Source: JAVVEG01 sp032251455 (GTDB lineage: Bacteria; Pseudomonadota; Gammaproteobacteria; Pseudomonadales; Pseudohongiellaceae). Taken from it: DNA of 64,000 bases. This document shows, piece by piece, positions 25,474 to 33,207 of this stretch. The notes beneath the pieces were generated by a model that saw nothing but the letters and a program-made list of their open reading frames with translations, was not told where the DNA came from and ran no database searches. The stretch is from positions 228,150-292,149 of the forward strand of contig JAVVEG010000001.1 in assembly GCA_032251455.1 (NCBI GenBank), read 5' to 3'. Within the stretch, counting starts at the first letter, position 1, and each line of letters opens with the position of its first letter. A program made the translations under genes and the position numbers.

Positions 25474-26901
25474 TTATTCAAAGCTGGTTTGAAGCGTTCC
25501 AGCCAATGAGTTTGGGTAGGCTTCGGTAATCTGAACATCCACAAACTGGCCAATCAGCCGCTGATCATCGCAGGAAAAATTGACCACCCGATTGTTCTCG
25601 GTACGACCCTGCAGGTCACCCACGCCACGTTTGGATTGCCCGGTGACCAGTATTCTTTGGTGGCTGCCCACCATCTGTTCACTGATCGTCGCTGCCTGCT
25701 GAGATATCTGGGCCTGGAGTACAGCCAGACGGTGTTTCTTTTCCTGCATGCTGGTATGGTCAGTGAGCTCTGCAGCCGGGGTGCCCGGCCGGGGGCTGTA
25801 GATGAAGCTGAATGAGGTATCAAAGCCAATCTCGATGATCAGGTTCATGGTGTCTTCAAAGTCTTTCTGGGTTTCCCCCGGGAAGCCTACGATAAAGTCA
25901 GAAGACAGGCTGATATGGGGGCGTATTGCACGCAGCTTGCGGATGATCGATTTGTATTCCAGCACGGTATGCCCGCGTTTCATTGCGGCCAGGATTCGGT
26001 CTGAGCCACTTTGCACGGGAAGATGCAGGTGATCCACCAGGGCGGGGACATGGCGGTAGATTTCGATCAGCCCGGTTGAAAATTCGATGGGGTGAGAGGT
26101 GGTGAAACGAATCCGGTCTATCCCTTCGATGACTGAGATAAACTGTATCAGTGTGGCCAGATCAACCAACTGGCCTTCGTGGTTCAGGCCCCGATAGGCA
26201 TTCACATTCTGGCCAAGCAGGTTGATTTCGCGCACCCCTTGTTCGGCCAGATGGACCGCTTCAGCCAGGACATCATCCAGTGGACGGCTTACTTCCTCCC
26301 CGCGGGTGTAGGGAACAACACAGAAAGAGCAGTATTTGCTGCATCCTTCCATGATGCTCAAAAATGCCTGACAACTGCTGGCCTGAGGTTCGGGCAAGCG
26401 GTCGAATTTTTCGATTTCCGGAAAGCTGATATCGACCACGGGGCCTTTGCGTGCGGGGTGATCCAGCATTTCAGGGAGTTTGTGCAGGGTTTGTGGACCA
26501 AAAACCACGTCCACGTAGGGCGCGCGTTGACCAATGGCAGCACCTTCCTGGCTGGCTACACAACCGCCTACGGCAATCTGGACTTTCGGGTTGATTGATT
26601 TCAAGGCGCGCCAGCGGCCAAGCTGGTGGAATACCTTTTCCTGGGCTTTTTCCCTGATCGAGCAGGTATTCAACAACAGCAGGTCGGCCTCTTCCGCAGT
26701 GTCCACCAATTGGGCGCCATGTGTTTCACGCAGCAAATCCAGCATTCTGGCCGAATCATACTCGTTCATCTGACAACCGTGGGTCTTTATGAAGACCTTG
26801 CGTGCAGGTCTGCTGGTGCTGCTTTCAGTGGCAATGATCTCATTGTCCACTACTGTGTCATCTGTCTGTTGAACTGTTTGGTCCATAGGTGTTTGGTCCA
26901 T
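25474..26901 (-). CDS. miaB: tRNA-2-methylthio-N6-dimethylallyladenosine synthase MiaB
   Basis: Radical-SAM methylthiotransferase that modifies A37 of tRNAs reading U-starting codons. The N-terminal UPF0004 domain has KTHGCQMNEYDSARM, LNTCSIREKA and GGCVASQEG, giving the three ligands of the second cluster. The radical-SAM motif is CSKYCSFC. A C-terminal TRAM domain follows (GRTENNRVVNF). The frame is open to 26970, but that extension has no similarity to the family. Starts at 26901 or 26886 are likelier; both fall inside copies of a 15-base tandem repeat, so the exact start is uncertain. Confidence 0.95.
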   Translation of the reverse strand: MDQTPMDQTVQQTDDTVVDNEIIATESSTSRPARKVFIKTHGCQMNEYDSARMLDLLRETHGAQLVDTAEEADLLLLNTCSIREKAQEKVFHQLGRWRALKSINPKVQIAVGGCVASQEGAAIGQRAPYVDVVFGPQTLHKLPEMLDHPARKGPVVDISFPEIEKFDRLPEPQASSCQAFLSIMEGCSKYCSFCVVPYTRGEEVSRPLDDVLAEAVHLAEQGVREINLLGQNVNAYRGLNHEGQLVDLATLIQFISVIEGIDRIRFTTSHPIEFSTGLIEIYRHVPALVDHLHLPVQSGSDRILAAMKRGHTVLEYKSIIRKLRAIRPHISLSSDFIVGFPGETQKDFEDTMNLIIEIGFDTSFSFIYSPRPGTPAAELTDHTSMQEKKHRLAVLQAQISQQAATISEQMVGSHQRILVTGQSKRGVGDLQGRTENNRVVNFSCDDQRLIGQFVDVQITEAYPNSLAGTLQTSFE

Positions 26902-26952
26902 AGGTGTTCTTGGAAATAGCTGTTCCGGGAAATAAGTGTTCCAGCAAATGGC
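26875..26952. repeat. Compound tandem repeat at the miaB 5' end
   Basis: Two perfect 15-base units (TGTTTGGTCCATAGG, 26875-26904) are followed without a break by three imperfect 16-base units that begin TGTTC (26905-26920, 26921-26936, 26937-26952). On the miaB strand each 15-base unit carries an in-frame ATG, so both candidate miaB starts lie in the repeat. The 26902-27208 gap otherwise holds the DUF1820 promoter and no visible RNA gene. Confidence 0.8.
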
Positions 26953-27124
26953 TGCGGCACGGAGGTGCAAAAACTACGGCCGGGATAAAGTCTGAAAACA
27001 GGAATCCCAATCTGGAGCGGATGTGAATTATAACTGTTAAGCGCTGCAGTCGCACCCATTACGCGGGTATTCCTGAACACAATAAGGTAGAATCCACGCT
27101 CATTCGGAATATTTTCCAGCGATT

Positions 27125-27152
27125 CTTGAAATCCTGTCCTTAGTCCCTATAT
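27125..27152 (+). promoter_or_regulatory. Sigma-32 (RpoH) type promoter for the DUF1820 gene
   Basis: CTTGAAA (27125-27131), a 13-base spacer and CCCTATAT (27145-27152) match the heat-shock consensus CTTGAAA-N13/14-CCCCATnT closely. It lies 57 bases before the ATG at 27209. Inference from consensus only. Confidence 0.62.
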
Positions 27153-27208
27153 CAAGTCAGTGCCTGCTGCATGCAAAAAATCAGGATCCGCACCCAGAGA
27201 GCTTTATC

Positions 27209-27550
27209 ATGTCAAATCCCGCAGAAATCTACCGAGTAACCTTTCTGAACAAAGGCAAGGTTTACGAAATGTATGCCAAACAGGTTTATCAGAGTGAGTT
27301 GTATGGCTTTATCGAGATAGAGGACTATATTTTCGATGAGCGCAGTCAGGTGTTGGTGGATCCGGCCGAAGAAAGGCTGAAATCCGAATTCAATGGGGTC
27401 AAACGCAGTTTCATTCCGATGCAGGCGATTATCCGCATCGATGAGGTTGAGAAAAGCGGCGTCAGCAAGATATCCAATGGCGATAATATCACGCCTTTTC
27501 CCGTGTCTTTTGCCGGAGGCCGTGTCAGCGAGCCCCATAAAGTGGAGTAG
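27209..27550 (+). CDS. DUF1820 family protein
   Basis: A 113-residue protein matching the DUF1820 family: IYRVTFLNKGKVYEMYAK, LYGFIEIEDYIFDE, VDPAEERLKSEFNGVKRSFIP and IIRIDEVEKSG. No signal peptide or membrane helix; probably cytosolic. The family is widespread in gammaproteobacteria and has no established function. Here it stands behind a heat-shock-type promoter and may share a transcript with the srkA gene 34 bases downstream, which would fit a stress role. Confidence 0.85.
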   Translation: MSNPAEIYRVTFLNKGKVYEMYAKQVYQSELYGFIEIEDYIFDERSQVLVDPAEERLKSEFNGVKRSFIPMQAIIRIDEVEKSGVSKISNGDNITPFPVSFAGGRVSEPHKVE

Positions 27551-27583
27551 GGTGGCCCAAAACCCCAACCAGGCAGGCAGAGG

Positions 27584-28634
27584 ATGAGCCAGGACAACAT
27601 GAGCCCGGATAACAACAGGGAANNNNNNNNNNNNNNNNNNNNNNNNNNNNNNNNNNNNNNNNNNNNNNNNNNNNNNNNNNNNNNNNNNNNNNNNNNNNNN
27701 NNNNNNNNNNNNNNNNNNNNNNGATGCCCGCATTTTTGCCCTCAACAGCTATGAAAACAGGGTCTACCAAGCAGGTGTGGTGGATGCTCCTCCACTGATC
27801 GTCAAATTCTATCGCCCGGGACGCTGGACGGATGAACAGATTCTCGAAGAGCATCGGTTTACTGCCGAGCTGGCGGCTCTGGAGATTCCGGTAGTGGCTC
27901 CCCTGCAGATCCAGAGCCCGCGCAGTCTTTATCACTTTGAGGGATTCAGGTTTGCCGTGTTCACCAGAATATCCGGGTATGCCCCCGAGTTTGATGATCC
28001 GGACAAGCTTTTGGTAATGGGCAGATTCCTGGGGCGGGTACACGGTGTCGGCAAGGTGCACCCGTTCCGCTACCGCCGCAGTCTTGCCATTGACTGGATG
28101 GGAGAGGACAGCCGTGAGTATTTGCTTCGCCAGGGTTTTATTCCGGATAGCCTGCGCCCGGCCTATGAGAGCCTGAGTGCTGATCTGTTGCTGAAAGTCC
28201 GGCAGAGGTTTGCCGCAGTGACGGGTATCCGTTATTTCCGTATTCACGGGGATTGTCATGTTGGCAATGTGCTGTGGCAGGGAGAGGGTCCCAATTTTGT
28301 CGATTTTGACGATACGCTGAGTGGGCCGGCAGTTCAGGATCTGTGGATGATGCTGTCCGGAAGTCGGGATCAGCAACAGGGGCAGTTGCGGGAGTTGATC
28401 GAAGGGTATAACGAGTTTGCTGATTTCAATCCAGCAGAACTGGGTTTGATCGAGGCTCTGCGCAGTCTGCGCATCATGCACTACAGTGGCTGGCTGGCCA
28501 GGCGCTGGGGAGACCCGGCATTCCCCCGGAGTTTTCCCTGGTTCAACACCGAACGCTACTGGGCAGCGCATATCCTTGAGTTACGCGAGCAATATGCTGC
28601 GATGGACGAGCCACCCTTGCAGTTGATGCTTTGA
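27584..28634 (+). CDS. srkA: Stress response kinase A (SrkA/RdoA), interrupted by an assembly gap
   Basis: APH/choline-kinase-fold Ser/Thr kinase. The sequence after the gap begins DARIFALNSYENRVYQ, a hallmark of SrkA, then VKFYRPGRWTDEQILEEH, the catalytic loop HGDCHVGNVLW and the metal-binding FVDFDD. The probable start is the ATG at 27584 with a second ATG at 27599, just before the 100-N run; the residues lost there would be the expected N-terminal 20-30. The frame across the Ns cannot be trusted, because 100 is a typical placeholder. SrkA counters stress-induced death by the MazEF system in E. coli. Confidence 0.88.
27623..27722. other. Assembly gap (100 N)
   Basis: One hundred Ns inside the 5' part of srkA. 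The round number suggests a scaffold placeholder. Reading frames running through it are not meaningful. Confidence 0.99.
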
Positions 28635-28643
28635 TAATGACAG

Positions 28644-29165
28644 CTATTGGTCTGGAAGCACTGCCTTGATGGCACTCTCTATCTGCCCGATATCGCCTTC
28701 GCGGAAGCCGATATGGACCTTGCGGATGATGCCTTCCGGATCGACCAGAAAGGAAGTGGGCATGCCCATTACCTCATAAGCCTGCAATACCTCATTGTCT
28801 GCATCAATGGGAATCAGATAATCCAGGTCGATATCCAGCAGGAAATCCTGACCATCCTCGATGCGGTTATCGACATTGATGGCGATAACCTCCAGACCCT
28901 GCTCCCGGTAGCGGGCATACAATTCATTGATCAATGGCAGTGAACGCAGACAGGGAGCGCACCAGGATGCCCAGAAATCGACATAAACCGCTTTGCCCCT
29001 GAAGTCAGCCAGGGAGATGCTGGTACCGTCTTCATGGATTGACGGCAAGGTGAAATCTGGTGCCAGATCGCCGGGCTCCAGTGCCATGAGGCTTGGACTG
29101 AAAAAACCTGTCAATGTGAGCATGGCCGCGGCAAAGAAGCGGCGAGAAGCCAGGACTGAACTCAT
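28644..29165 (-). CDS. TlpA/ResA-like periplasmic thioredoxin
   Basis: A 173-residue thioredoxin-fold protein with an N-terminal signal peptide and an AhpC-TSA/redoxin core: PGDLAPDFTLPSIHEDG, VYVDFWASWCAPCLRS with Cys69 and Cys72 as the redox pair, a cis-proline region GMPTSFLVDPEG, and IRKVHIGF. Members reduce periplasmic disulfides, for example in cytochrome c maturation; the partner here is unknown. The ATG at 29165 has GGAG seven bases upstream and is preferred over an upstream TTG. It is eight bases after the desaturase-side gap, possibly co-transcribed with the desaturase. Confidence 0.9.
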   Translation of the reverse strand: MSSVLASRRFFAAAMLTLTGFFSPSLMALEPGDLAPDFTLPSIHEDGTSISLADFRGKAVYVDFWASWCAPCLRSLPLINELYARYREQGLEVIAINVDNRIEDGQDFLLDIDLDYLIPIDADNEVLQAYEVMGMPTSFLVDPEGIIRKVHIGFREGDIGQIESAIKAVLPDQ

Positions 29166-29190
29166 ACAGTGCTCCGTATTCAAATTCGTT

Positions 29191-30339
29191 TCATGCCAGT
29201 GCCGGGGTTGCAGGAAAAGCCTGCATAAGCCGTTGCCAGCGTTGCTGCTGAATTTTGAGCTTGTACTTCATTTCACGATAACTGTCGTGAAGTTCCCGTA
29301 TGTCCCAGTGAGGCAGCTTATCCTGAATCCGACTGGCCCGTGCCGCGTACCATTTTTGTCGGTGCTCATACCAGAGTTGTAGCGTCTGGGACAATTGCCG
29401 GTATTCATTTTCCACTTTTTCCAGCCATTTTTCCGCATGTTGCAGGGCCTGACAATGGGCGCTTGCATGTTCGAACTGCATGGTAAGCCGGGCTACCTCT
29501 ATCTCGTAGGGTGAGCACCTTTTCAGATCGCGGGTCAGGCCCAGCCAGGAGCATGTCTTGATCAACCATTTGGTGGGATCATAATGCCACCAGCGAATAC
29601 CATTGCGGTAATCCCATTGAAATGTGTGGTGATAGTTGTGATAGCCCTCACCGTAGGTCAGCAGGGCTATGACCGGGTTGTCCCGGGCGGAGCTGTCTTT
29701 GCTGTAGGTCTGGCGGCCCCAGAGGTGAGCCAGGGAGTTGATCAGATAGGTGACATGCTGGCTGAGAACCAGTCGCAGCAAGCCGGCCAGCAGCAGGGCT
29801 CCGATCGGATCGCCAATCAGGAAGCCGAGGCCCAGAGGCAGGGCAATATTGGTCAACAGCACCAAGCTCAGGTAATGACGGGCCTGCCAGCTTACCACTG
29901 GGTCTGCCTGCAGGTCCTTTACATTGGAAAAATCTTCCCTGGCACTGGGATAGTCACGCAGTATCCAGCCTATGTGCGAGTACCAGAAACCCATTCCGGC
30001 AGAATAGGGGTCTTTATCGTTGTCATCGACATGACGATGGTGCCGCCTGTGATCGGAAGCCCAGTGCAGAATGTCATTTTGCAGGGCACAGGCGCCGCCG
30101 ACAGCAAAAATGACGCGTAACAGGGGATGCGCCTTGTAAGCCTTGTGGGACCATAGACGGTGGTAACCCGCAGTGATGGAAAGACCACAAAAGCCCATCA
30201 TCACTATGAAAAGTACCCAGCTCGATGGATGGTAGCCATAGCTGAAGCCATAGGCTGGAACCAGAATGATGGCAAGTAGAGGGGTCGTGGTGAAGAGCAC
30301 CATATTGACCCAGTTGATCGGTGCTTTGGGACTGGACAC
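29191..30339 (-). CDS. Acyl-CoA / fatty acid delta-9 desaturase
   Basis: A membrane di-iron desaturase of 382 residues that introduces a cis double bond into saturated acyl chains. The three histidine boxes are H60-RLWSH, H97-RRHH and H234-NYHH, with the typical pairs of hydrophobic segments between them. Residues from about 270 to 382 form a polar, helical extension (HASAHCQALQHAEKWLEKVE...) absent from the shortest family members. Likely adjusts membrane fluidity, and may share regulation with the downstream thioredoxin gene. Confidence 0.92.
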   Translation of the reverse strand: MSSPKAPINWVNMVLFTTTPLLAIILVPAYGFSYGYHPSSWVLFIVMMGFCGLSITAGYHRLWSHKAYKAHPLLRVIFAVGGACALQNDILHWASDHRRHHRHVDDNDKDPYSAGMGFWYSHIGWILRDYPSAREDFSNVKDLQADPVVSWQARHYLSLVLLTNIALPLGLGFLIGDPIGALLLAGLLRLVLSQHVTYLINSLAHLWGRQTYSKDSSARDNPVIALLTYGEGYHNYHHTFQWDYRNGIRWWHYDPTKWLIKTCSWLGLTRDLKRCSPYEIEVARLTMQFEHASAHCQALQHAEKWLEKVENEYRQLSQTLQLWYEHRQKWYAARASRIQDKLPHWDIRELHDSYREMKYKLKIQQQRWQRLMQAFPATPALA

Positions 30340-30473
30340 GGTTAATGACTCCTGAACCGTTGATGAATTTCAATACCATTGTGCTTGTAACTGCACATGC
30401 GTATTTGACAGTATAATGACCGGAATTATTACATGACTGGCACGATAAGAGAATCAACAGATACTCATTTCCC

Positions 30474-30698
30474 ATGGAGCCGACATTGAAAGAGCAGATA
30501 GTTGAGTTGCAATCACAGTTGGCTTTTCAGGAAGAATTGCTGGATCAGTTGAATGCAGTCGTGGCCCGACAACAGCAACAGATTGACAGGATGCAGCAGG
30601 AATTGAGTCTGCATGCCAGCAAGCTGCTTGAGTTCAGCGAGCAGCTGGCGGAGGGACAACGCCGTGATCCGGTTCAGGAACAACCCCCGCATTACTGA
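30474..30698 (+). CDS. slyX: SlyX family protein
   Basis: A 74-residue coiled-coil protein (LKEQIVELQSQLAFQEELLDQLNAVVARQQQQIDRMQQEL) ending in the PPHY motif typical of SlyX. Function unknown. Convergent with the cold-shock-domain gene. A TATAAT sequence at 30412-30417 may belong to its promoter, but no well-spaced -35 is visible. Confidence 0.9.
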   Translation: MEPTLKEQIVELQSQLAFQEELLDQLNAVVARQQQQIDRMQQELSLHASKLLEFSEQLAEGQRRDPVQEQPPHY

Positions 30699-30710
30699 AT
30701 GGATCAAGTT

Positions 30711-31124
30711 TCAATGGCTCGGGCTGACATCCTCGGCCTGCAGTCCTTTTTCCCCGTGGCTGACTGCAAATTCAACCCGCTGGCCATCGCGCAGAACGCG
30801 ATGCCCCTCACCCCGGATTGAACGAAAATGCACAAAAACATCATCTCCACTATCCCGGGTTATGAAACCAAACCCTTTGCTGGCGTTGAACCATTTGACT
30901 ATACCGCTTTCGCGCTGGGCCTGTGCGCGTGGTGTCTTGGCGCGGGCAGTGCCTTTGCTGCGGGAGCCAGCCCAGGTCGAAATCAGACAGGCCAGCAGGA
31001 ACGAGATCAATATGACGGCAGCGGATACTGTATCGAAGCCGGTATCCCGTATCACCAGAATCAAGACGGGCAGGGAGAAAACAAGGGAAACAAGGATGCT
31101 GAGCAAAAACAATCGTGAAGACAT
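30711..31124 (-). CDS. Membrane-anchored cold-shock-domain protein
   Basis: A 137-residue protein with two N-terminal hydrophobic segments (about 5-25 and 33-52), a basic linker (SRSKGTARAKTPRAQAQR) and a C-terminal cold-shock domain at about 72-135. RNP1-like KGFGFI lies at 83-88 and RNP2-like VFVHF at 96-100. The frame is open to 31259, but the Met at 31124 begins the hydrophobic stretch and is preferred. The domain should bind single-stranded nucleic acid at the inner membrane; the target is unknown. Confidence 0.82.
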   Translation of the reverse strand: MSSRLFLLSILVSLVFSLPVLILVIRDTGFDTVSAAVILISFLLACLISTWAGSRSKGTARAKTPRAQAQRESGIVKWFNASKGFGFITRDSGDDVFVHFRSIRGEGHRVLRDGQRVEFAVSHGEKGLQAEDVSPSH

Positions 31125-31409
31125 GGAACTTTGACTCTTTGTTTTATTGTAATTGTTGATTTCCGCCAGTTTGCGGGCGGTAGTCTGCAGCCGGTGATGT
31201 ATGCGGGCATGCAAACGATCTGATTCTAACTGAATGTATTCATAGTTCAAGTCAAACAATTTCCCGCAAAGATCCAGATAATGAATCCGGCATTAAGCCG
31301 GTGTTCAGTTTCCTCTGGTTAGTGTATCCATCAAGCCCGACAGTCACCATGGCTGCAGGCTTGTTCAGGAACGATTGATGGAAGCAACTGACAGCAAGAG
31401 GTGAGGAAG

Positions 31410-31934
31410 ATGAAAAACCTTGTATCGGGAATTGTACTGGCTGCAGGCCTTGGGGTGAGTGGCGGTTTGATGGCTCAGACCCGCTATGAATATGGCACAG
31501 TGATCGAGGCTGTCCCTGTCTATCAAACAGTGCGGGTTACCAATCCGCGGGAAGATTGCTGGCAGGAGCGAGAACCGGTTCGTTATGACCGCAGATCCGG
31601 TAGCTACACGCCGGTATTGGTGAGTACCATTATTGGTGGCGCCCTGGGTAATGCCGTCGGTAACGGCAGGTCCAACAAACGGGTTGGGGCTGTAGTGGGT
31701 GCGATCTTGGGTCACTCCATAGGACGTGATATAGTCTCCCACAATAACGCAAACAGTGGATCGCGTTACCGTACGGTTGAGCACTGTGAGTGGGTGGAAG
31801 AATATTATGACACTGAAGAGTTGGTCGGTTACCAGGTCAGATATCGCTACAATGGCGAAGAGTATTCGGTAAGAACCAGTGAAGACCCTGGTGATCAAAT
31901 TCAGTTACGGGTGCGGGTTGAGCCGGTCAGATAA
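31410..31934 (+). CDS. Glycine-zipper 2TM domain envelope protein
   Basis: A 174-residue exported protein. A signal peptide (MKNLVSGIVLAAGLGVSGGLMAQ) is followed by a variable region and a glycine-zipper segment, STIIGGALGNAVGNGRSNKRVGAVVGAILGHSIG, of the Rickettsia 17-kDa/YmgG-like family. The C-terminal part has CEWVEEYYDTEELVGYQVRYRYNGEEY. Such proteins sit in or near the outer membrane; their role is structural or unknown. The ATG at 31410 follows a GAGG; an in-frame GTG lies three codons earlier. Confidence 0.85.
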   Translation: MKNLVSGIVLAAGLGVSGGLMAQTRYEYGTVIEAVPVYQTVRVTNPREDCWQEREPVRYDRRSGSYTPVLVSTIIGGALGNAVGNGRSNKRVGAVVGAILGHSIGRDIVSHNNANSGSRYRTVEHCEWVEEYYDTEELVGYQVRYRYNGEEYSVRTSEDPGDQIQLRVRVEPVR

Positions 31935-31995
31935 AGAGGGCTGAGATCATATCCGCTGATTTGGCCGATGGTTGCAGGCATAACAGGGGTGAGCA

Positions 31996-32501
31996 GTGGA
32001 ATCTTCAGCATCAATGCTGCTGGTGGCAGTCAGGAAAGCAGTAATCTTCCTGCTCTTGTGCTCGCCCTTGCTGTTGGGTGTCAATCCGGCGCAGGCCCAG
32101 CAATCCCTGCTCCCGGGCCAGATACTGAACCCTGGAGAACGTCCTCAGCAACGCCCGGAGCAAAGCCAGGAGCAAAGCNNNNNNNNNNNNNNNNNNNNNN
32201 NNNNNNNNNNNNNNNNNNNNNNNNNNNNNNNNNNNNNNNNNNNNNNNNNNNNNNNNNNNNNNNNNNNNNNNNNNNNNNGGAGCAAAGCCAGGAGCAAAGC
32301 GAGGAGACGCAGCCCCAAGCGCCGATTTCGCAAAAGCAGGCACTGGATATTGCGCGCGCCAGATTTCCCGGCAATGTCATCAGTATCAATGAGGCAAGAC
32401 GGCGCGATGGGGTGATGCGTTACCGGATTCGTCTGGATAACAATGGCAATATCATCACAGTTTTTGTCGATTCCCGAACAGGCGCTGTAAGCAGGGAGTG
32501 A
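31996..32501 (+). CDS. PepSY domain protein with Gln/Glu/Ser-rich repeat linker, interrupted by an assembly gap
   Basis: A secreted protein. The part before the gap has a signal peptide (AVIFLLLCSPLLLGVNPAQAQ) and enters a repetitive SQEQ linker. After the gap the linker continues and leads into a PepSY domain, ISQKQALDIARARFPGNVISINEAR...MRYRIRLDNNGNIITVFVDSRTGAVS. The two sides are in different frames only because of the arbitrary 100 Ns. The GTG at 31996 has AGGGG upstream. It directly precedes a response regulator and sensor kinase, a common arrangement in which the PepSY protein is part of, or a target of, the two-component system. Confidence 0.85.
32155..32304. repeat. 12-bp tandem repeat broken by the gap
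   Basis: Units close to AGCCAGGAGCAA occur on both sides of the N run (from about 32155 to 32178 and from 32279 to 32304) and encode Ser-Gln-Glu-Gln. The assembly probably stopped because the array is longer than the reads, so the true copy number is unknown. Confidence 0.8.
32179..32278. other. Assembly gap (100 N)
   Basis: One hundred Ns within the repeat-rich linker of the PepSY protein gene. Likely a placeholder for an unresolved tandem repeat. Confidence 0.99.
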
Positions 32502-32505
32502 ATCA

Positions 32506-33180
32506 GTGCGATTGCTGCTGGTGGAAGATCACAGTCTGCTGCGACAGCAGCTTGCCAAGGGGCTGCTTGGCAATGGCTATATCGTGGACTCAGCCGAGGA
32601 TGGCAAGACAGGTCTGTACTTTGCTACAGAGTACGAGTATGACGCAGCCATTATCGATCTGGGTCTTCCCGTTCTGGATGGGATTTCATTGATCAGGGCC
32701 ATCAGGGATCAGGATAAACATTTTCCAATACTCATCCTGACCGCCAGGGGTGATTGGCAGGACAAAGTCAAAGGGCTGGATGCCGGCGCGGATGATTATG
32801 TTGTGAAGCCTTTCCAGCTTGAAGAAGTGCTGGCCCGCCTCAATGCCTTGCTGCGTCGTGCCGCCGGTTACTCCCGATCATTGATTGAATGCGGCCCCAT
32901 AAGCCTTGATATCAGCAGCAAGCGAGTCACCCTGAGTGGTGCAGGGGTCGAGTTGACAGCCTACGAATACAAATTGCTGGAGTACCTCATGCTCCATCCC
33001 GATCAGGTGATATCCAAAACTGAATTGACAGAACATCTCTATGCCCAGGATTATGATCGTGACAGCAACGTGCTTGAGGTATTCATTCGCAGACTTCGGC
33101 AAAAACTTGATCCTGAAGATGTGCTGCGCCCGATCGAAACCATAAGGGGGCAGGGCTACCGGTTTTGTTCCCGGACCTGA
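32506..33180 (+). CDS. OmpR/PhoB-family response regulator
   Basis: A 224-residue transcriptional regulator. Receiver domain at 1-115 with phosphoacceptor Asp51 (AAIIDLGLPVLDG), acidic pocket ED at 7-8 and conserved Lys in VVKPF. A winged-helix DNA-binding domain follows at about 125-222 (ELTAYEYKLLEYLMLHPDQVISKTELTEHLY, VEVFIRRLRQKL-type segment, GQGYRF). It resembles the QseB/PmrA/TctD group. The GTG start lies four bases after the PepSY gene stop, and the sensor kinase follows 27 bases downstream. Confidence 0.93.
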   Translation: MRLLLVEDHSLLRQQLAKGLLGNGYIVDSAEDGKTGLYFATEYEYDAAIIDLGLPVLDGISLIRAIRDQDKHFPILILTARGDWQDKVKGLDAGADDYVVKPFQLEEVLARLNALLRRAAGYSRSLIECGPISLDISSKRVTLSGAGVELTAYEYKLLEYLMLHPDQVISKTELTEHLYAQDYDRDSNVLEVFIRRLRQKLDPEDVLRPIETIRGQGYRFCSRT

Positions 33181-33207
33181 GTCTCGTTCAGCAAGGTGTA
33201 ACCGGGC

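Noticed and set aside
27212..28571. Minus-strand frames that pass through the first N run
   Set aside because: They exist only because Ns do not encode stops, and they are antisense to the DUF1820 gene and srkA.
32011..32389. Minus-strand Leu/Ala-rich frames across the second N run
   Set aside because: Antisense reading of the Gln/Glu repeat; the gap makes continuity meaningless.
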